Shown here: positions 5,239 through 8,089 of the stretch, one piece after another
Layout of the letters: every line of letters begins with the position of its first letter
How positions within the stretch are numbered: position 1 is the stretch's first letter
DNA from: an uncultured Rhodospirillales bacterium
Lineage (GTDB): Bacteria; Pseudomonadota; Alphaproteobacteria; Acetobacterales; Acetobacteraceae
DNA: 8,089 bases
Reading direction: 5' to 3'
NCBI GenBank assembly: GCA_903928045.1
Contig: CAIYPH010000274.1
Span: 1-8,089, forward strand
Notes under the pieces: generated by a model
What the model was told of the DNA's origin: nothing
Seen by the model: the letters and a program-made list of their open reading frames with translations, nothing else
Database searches by the model: none
Position numbers and translations under genes: made by a program

Positions 5239-7422
5239 ATGACCAGCTATACATGGCTTGGTGTTTCCGGCCCGTTCACGTCAGCCTCGTTCTGGCGCGT
5301 CAATGGCAGTCTGACCGGGGGCATTCCGGGGACGGCGGATATCGCGCTGTTCGCGACCAGCAGCAGCTACGCGGTCAGCGGGGTTGGCGGGGTTGACCAG
5401 CTCCTGGTCACCGATCCGGCGGCGAACCTGGCGCTGACGGGAAATGTCGGGTTCTCGGCGGCGGGTTCGGTGCAGAATGCCGGCACGCTGGCGGCCTCCG
5501 GCACCATCTCATTGGGCCACAACGACACCGGCACCGGCGCGACGACGGTGGCCTTCAGTAATACCGGCACCATCACCGGCACCGCGACGACGGACCTCGC
5601 GGTTTACGGCATCACCACCACCGCCGGACTCGGCCGCTTCGAGATGGGCGGCGGCACGCTGCGGCTCGGCGGCTCGATCGACAATACCAACAGCACGCTG
5701 TCCTCGGCGCAGTTCGGCGCGGGGAGCCTGTTCGTCGAGGGCACCGTGCATCAGGGCACGATCGCCGCGGATGGGAGCCTCACCTTCGCCACCAACGCCA
5801 GCCTGCCGACCGCGCTGCTGCTTGACGGGGTGACGCTGCGGGGCAGTTATGCCGGGCTGTTCCAGGTGGATGTCGAGAACGGCTTGACGCTTTATCCTCC
5901 AGTCGGGCTCGGACCGGGCACGCTGACGATCGGGCCGGCGAGCTTCGACGGTACCTACTTTACGGGCATGGAGGTCCTGGACAGCGAAACCCTCGACTCC
6001 CTCACCCTCAACCTGCGCGACTGGGCCTATGGCGTCGGCCCCGCTTTCTTCGCCATCAAGGCCGACCAGACCCTGACCCTTGGCACCAATGCGCACCTGG
6101 CCACCGTTCCAGTGGCTGGGGTGCCGTTCAACGCAAGCTCCACCGACTCGATCGTCGGTAACACCGTGATCTCCAACGGGACGATCAGCCTGTCGGCCAC
6201 CGCGGGCCTGACCATCTCGCCCACCAGCTTCACGAACAACGGCACGATCGGCGGTGGCGGCACGTTGGTGATTGGCGGCACGACTTTCAGCAATACCGGC
6301 GTGGTGCTGGCGGACACGAGCGGTCCGCGCACGGTGGCGGCTCAGACATTCGGCAATAGCGGTACGTTTGCCGCCGGCGGCGGGTCGCTTGCCATCAATG
6401 GCGCCGGCAACGGGCTGGTGGTCGGCGGGACGGTGGCGACCAACAGCGGCACCATCTCCACCGCGGGCGGCACGATCACCGTCAACGGCAACATCGTTGG
6501 GGCGGGCACGCTTGACGTCTCGGGCGGCGGTACGGCCTCGTTGCGAGGGCTTTACGACCAGCAGCGTTTCGCCCTGCACGGCACCGGGAACGTGTTGCAG
6601 TTCAGCGCGATCGGCGGCAGCAACACCATTACCGGCTTCGCGCCGGGGGACAGCATCGTGGTGACCGGGACGCCGGCGGATGTGGCGTTTTCGGCCGGCA
6701 CGCTGACGATCAGCACCGGCGGGGTTCCGCTGGCGACGTTCAGCTTGCCGGACGTTCCGGGGAACGCGCAGTTCAGCGCGGCGGCAGGCACGGATACCAG
6801 GATCAGCGAGACCATCCCCTGTTTCGCGGCCGGGACGCGGATCGCGACACCGGGCGGGGCGGTCGCGGTGGAGGATTTGCGGCCGGGGGACCTGGTGGTT
6901 TCGGCGTTTGGCGGTAGCGTGGCGGTGCAATGGATCGGGCGGCGGGTTGCGGATGCGACCCGGCACCCGGACCCGACCGCCGTTTGGCCGATCCGTTTCC
7001 GGGCGGGGGCGTTGGGCGAAAGCGTGCCGAGGCGGGACCTGTTCGTTTCGCCCGACCATGCGCTGTATCTGGATGGGCATTTGATTCCTGCTGGGCTGCT
7101 GGTGAACGGGACGAGTATCACCCAGGACGTGCGGGACAGGGTGACGTATTACCATGTGGAACTCCCGCAGCATGACGTTGTGCTGGCCGAAGGGGCGGCG
7201 TGCGAGAGCTATCTCGATACCGGCAATCGCGCCGATTTCGACAATGGGCGGGTTGTGAGGCTGCACCCCGAATTCAGTGCGGACGAGATCTGGCGGGCGG
7301 AGGCGTGCGCGCCGCAGTGCCGGCAGGGAGTGGTGCTGGAGCGGGTGCGGGCGCGGTTGGGTGGGAAGGAAGAGTCTTCTTTCTTTGAAAAGAAAGAAGC
7401 AAAGAAACTTTTAACCGCTTGA
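5239..7422 (+). CDS. Beta-solenoid repeat protein with C-terminal Hint_2 domain
   Basis: A 727-aa protein with two regions. Residues 1-525 are rich in Gly, Thr, Ser, Ala and Asn, with no Cys visible. They open with SYTWLGVSG and later IPGTADIALF, as in beta-strand-repeat adhesin-like proteins, and contain recurring N-x-GT-[ILFV] turns (residues 80, 108, 334, 352, 373, 402). This suggests a right-handed beta-solenoid. From Cys528 a Hint_2 domain runs to about 670: PCFAAGTRIATPGG, VEDLRPGDLVVS, LFVSPDHALYLDGHLIPAG (601-619; S604 and H607 sit where the TxxH block of Hint domains is), YYHVEL then HDVVLAEG (637-652), and ESYLDTGNR (656-664). Hint folds can cleave at their first Cys; whether Hint_2 does is not established to my knowledge. 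There is no Sec or Tat signal, so type I-like export or internal location are both open. AGAGAGGA lies upstream of the ATG with about 10 nt spacing. The last 15 codons lie in repeat copy 2. Confidence 0.85.
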   Translation: MTSYTWLGVSGPFTSASFWRVNGSLTGGIPGTADIALFATSSSYAVSGVGGVDQLLVTDPAANLALTGNVGFSAAGSVQNAGTLAASGTISLGHNDTGTGATTVAFSNTGTITGTATTDLAVYGITTTAGLGRFEMGGGTLRLGGSIDNTNSTLSSAQFGAGSLFVEGTVHQGTIAADGSLTFATNASLPTALLLDGVTLRGSYAGLFQVDVENGLTLYPPVGLGPGTLTIGPASFDGTYFTGMEVLDSETLDSLTLNLRDWAYGVGPAFFAIKADQTLTLGTNAHLATVPVAGVPFNASSTDSIVGNTVISNGTISLSATAGLTISPTSFTNNGTIGGGGTLVIGGTTFSNTGVVLADTSGPRTVAAQTFGNSGTFAAGGGSLAINGAGNGLVVGGTVATNSGTISTAGGTITVNGNIVGAGTLDVSGGGTASLRGLYDQQRFALHGTGNVLQFSAIGGSNTITGFAPGDSIVVTGTPADVAFSAGTLTISTGGVPLATFSLPDVPGNAQFSAAAGTDTRISETIPCFAAGTRIATPGGAVAVEDLRPGDLVVSAFGGSVAVQWIGRRVADATRHPDPTAVWPIRFRAGALGESVPRRDLFVSPDHALYLDGHLIPAGLLVNGTSITQDVRDRVTYYHVELPQHDVVLAEGAACESYLDTGNRADFDNGRVVRLHPEFSADEIWRAEACAPQCRQGVVLERVRARLGGKEESSFFEKKEAKKLLTA
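5476..6456 (+). repeat. Degenerate N-x-G-T repeats within the solenoid region
   Basis: A recurring motif of the form AA(T/C)-xxx-GG(C/T)-AC(G/C)-(A/C)T(C/G) encodes Asn-x-Gly-Thr-Ile/Leu or close variants. It begins at 5476, 5560, 6238, 6292, 6355 and 6442. The spacing in the last four is 18-29 residues, about one solenoid turn. The copies are divergent at DNA level, so this looks like an old protein repeat kept by structure rather than a recent tandem duplication. Confidence 0.6.
7376..7413 (+). terminator. Possible terminator overlapping the end of the Hint gene
   Basis: An 11-bp perfect hairpin (7376-7386 with 7389-7399) is followed by CAAAGAAAC and TTTT. It lies inside the last codons of the Hint gene, before the TGA at 7420-7422. 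If it terminated efficiently here it would produce a message without a stop codon, so the hairpin at 7491-7514 may be the working terminator. Confidence 0.3.
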
Positions 7423-7477
7423 TATGTACTGCTCCCTGGTTGGTGCGGAGGTGTACGCCAACGGCATGGAAGTTAGG

Positions 7478-7514
7478 AAAAGTTTTTTTGGTTCTTTTTG
7501 TTCACAAAAAGAAC
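7478..7514. terminator. Probable bidirectional terminator (right hairpin of repeat copy 2)
   Basis: A 10-bp perfect stem (7491-7500 with 7505-7514) and 4-nt loop lie between convergent genes. On the minus strand it is 54 nt past the stop of the 7568 gene and is followed by AAAAAAA and CTTTT. On the plus strand it is 68 nt past the Hint stop and is followed by an AT-rich stretch with TTATTATTTTG. Confidence 0.5.
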
Positions 7515-7567
7515 ATGCTTATTATTTTGTTTTCGTAACTATTTGGACATGCGTCTGGCTCCGCCGA

Positions 7568-8089
7568 TCAGTCCCTTGGTAATCGCTTTGGCAGGAGCTT
7601 CATCGGTTTCCCCTCGGAGTTGGGATACCAAAGAATGGCTTCGCGCTGTTTGCGGGTCAGGCGTTTCGGCTTGGGCAGGCGGGGTTTGCGCCGGCGCCTT
7701 GGAAGGGCGGCGATGGCGGGGATGGTGAGGCCGAGCATGCGGCAGAGGGGGCGCAGCAGGCGTTGGGCCTGGGGGCTTTGGGCGATGAGGGTGGCGGTTT
7801 CGGGGGTGTTGAGGGTGTCGCGGAGGCCGGAGGCGTAGAAGTGGCTGTAGTCGCGGAGTTCGGCGGCGAGCCAGCCTTTGCGGGTGGGGAGGCGGAGGCG
7901 GGGGGTTTTGCGGTCGGACTCCCGGTGTTGGGATTCCGGGCGTTTGGATTCTTCGCGGGGTTTGCGGGCGCGGTGGGGGATGCCGGCGAGGAGGCGGGCC
8001 ATGAGGCGCTCGAAGCGGGCGCGGGTGCGCAGGATGTAGTTGTAGATGATGAGGCCGGGGACGGGCGGGTTGGGATTGGGGTTGAAGGC
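7568..8089 (-). CDS. Basic, proline-rich hypothetical protein (start outside the window)
   Basis: The frame is open from the right edge of the window (8089) to TGA at 7568, giving 173 residues. An ATG at 8002 is internal: the 29 codons before it are in frame and fit the protein. The visible part starts NPNPNPPVPGLIIYNYILR then TRARFERL, continues with a Lys/Arg/Pro-rich linker (RKPREESKRPESQ), then PTRKGWLAAELRDYSHF, a more hydrophobic helix-like stretch SPQAQRLLRPLCRMLGLTIP, a basic run RRRRKPRLPKPKR, and the C-terminus ILWYPNSEGKP. From memory this resembles a small hypothetical protein found repeatedly in Acetobacteraceae, but I cannot confirm that here. No catalytic motif, signal peptide or membrane helix is seen. 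The basic composition would suit nucleic-acid binding, which is a guess. It is convergent with the Hint gene across repeat copy 2. Confidence 0.72.
   Translation of the reverse strand, partial: AFNPNPNPPVPGLIIYNYILRTRARFERLMARLLAGIPHRARKPREESKRPESQHRESDRKTPRLRLPTRKGWLAAELRDYSHFYASGLRDTLNTPETATLIAQSPQAQRLLRPLCRMLGLTIPAIAALPRRRRKPRLPKPKRLTRKQREAILWYPNSEGKPMKLLPKRLPRD

Larger units (their letters stand above)
7364..7520. repeat. Composite palindromic intergenic element, copy 2
   Basis: This is a second copy of the element at 112-248, in the same orientation. It starts with GGAAGGAAGAG (7364-7374). The left hairpin (7376-7399) has an 11-bp perfect stem CTTCTTTCTTT/AAAGAAAGAAG around GA, followed by CAAAGAAACTTTT. 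The right hairpin (7491-7514) has a 10-bp perfect stem GTTCTTTTTG/CAAAAAGAAC with loop TTCA. The block at 7478-7499 differs from 203-224 of copy 1 at one base in 22. The centre (7414-7477) does not match copy 1: it is longer and has only imperfect pairing, for example GTACTGCTCC (7427-7436) with GGAGGTGTAC (7447-7456), 8 of 10 bases. The left third overlaps the end of the Hint gene. Confidence 0.82.

Noticed and set aside
5509..7266. A 585-codon open frame on the minus strand, antisense to the Hint gene
   Set aside because: Long antisense frames are common in GC-rich repeat-coding DNA. The translation is Arg/Pro/Gly/His-rich without any domain, while the plus frame has clear Hint_2 motifs.
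7878..7910. Possible G-quadruplex in the G-rich plus strand
   Set aside because: Only three well-separated G runs with short loops are available. The G-richness follows from Pro/Arg codons of the minus-strand gene.
7568..8002. A complete 144-aa gene starting at the ATG at 8002, or a transposase fragment
   Set aside because: The frame stays open to the window edge with protein-like sequence before that ATG, so the start is outside. No DDE, HTH or other transposase motif is present.

Overview
The window is a GC-rich bacterial chromosomal segment. It most resembles an alphaproteobacterium of the Acetobacteraceae/Rhodospirillales type. That placement is an inference from three things: a beta-repeat protein ending in a Hint_2 domain, a basic hypothetical protein that resembles (from memory) a family of those genomes, and A/T-rich hairpin repeats between GC-rich genes. 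No rRNA, tRNA, CRISPR array, transposase or phage gene is visible.

Layout. The window opens with the last 36 codons of ilvC (+). A compact three-hairpin repeat element (112-248) fills the whole gap to the next, convergent gene. The minus strand then carries a tightly coupled three-gene operon: a family 5 solute-binding protein (2058-3650), a DppB-type permease (1087-2061) and a DppC-type permease (248-1090). The genes overlap by 4 bp through GTGA and ATGA junctions. No ATPase genes adjoin them. A short divergent spacer (3651-3820) separates this operon from a plus-strand Nramp-superfamily transporter (3821-5134) whose metal-site motifs depart from the classical ones. After 104 bp, which contain a perfect Shine-Dalgarno sequence followed by ATG-TAG and overlapping a perfect extended -10, comes a 727-aa protein (5239-7422) with an N-terminal beta-solenoid-like repeat region and a C-terminal Hint_2 domain. 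Its last codons lie inside a second copy of the repeat element (7364-7520). The window ends in a minus-strand gene (7568 to beyond 8089) for a basic, proline-rich protein of unknown function, whose start lies outside.

How the genes fit together. The transporter operon imports a peptide or similar small solute and must borrow ATPase subunits from elsewhere. The Nramp-type carrier is a separate cation transporter. The Hint protein is probably exported or on the cell surface. Nothing suggests that the blocks form one pathway. The most interesting signals are the two copies of the composite palindromic element, both at convergent gene ends and one supplying the 3' end of a coding region, the Hint protein itself, and the altered Nramp ion site.
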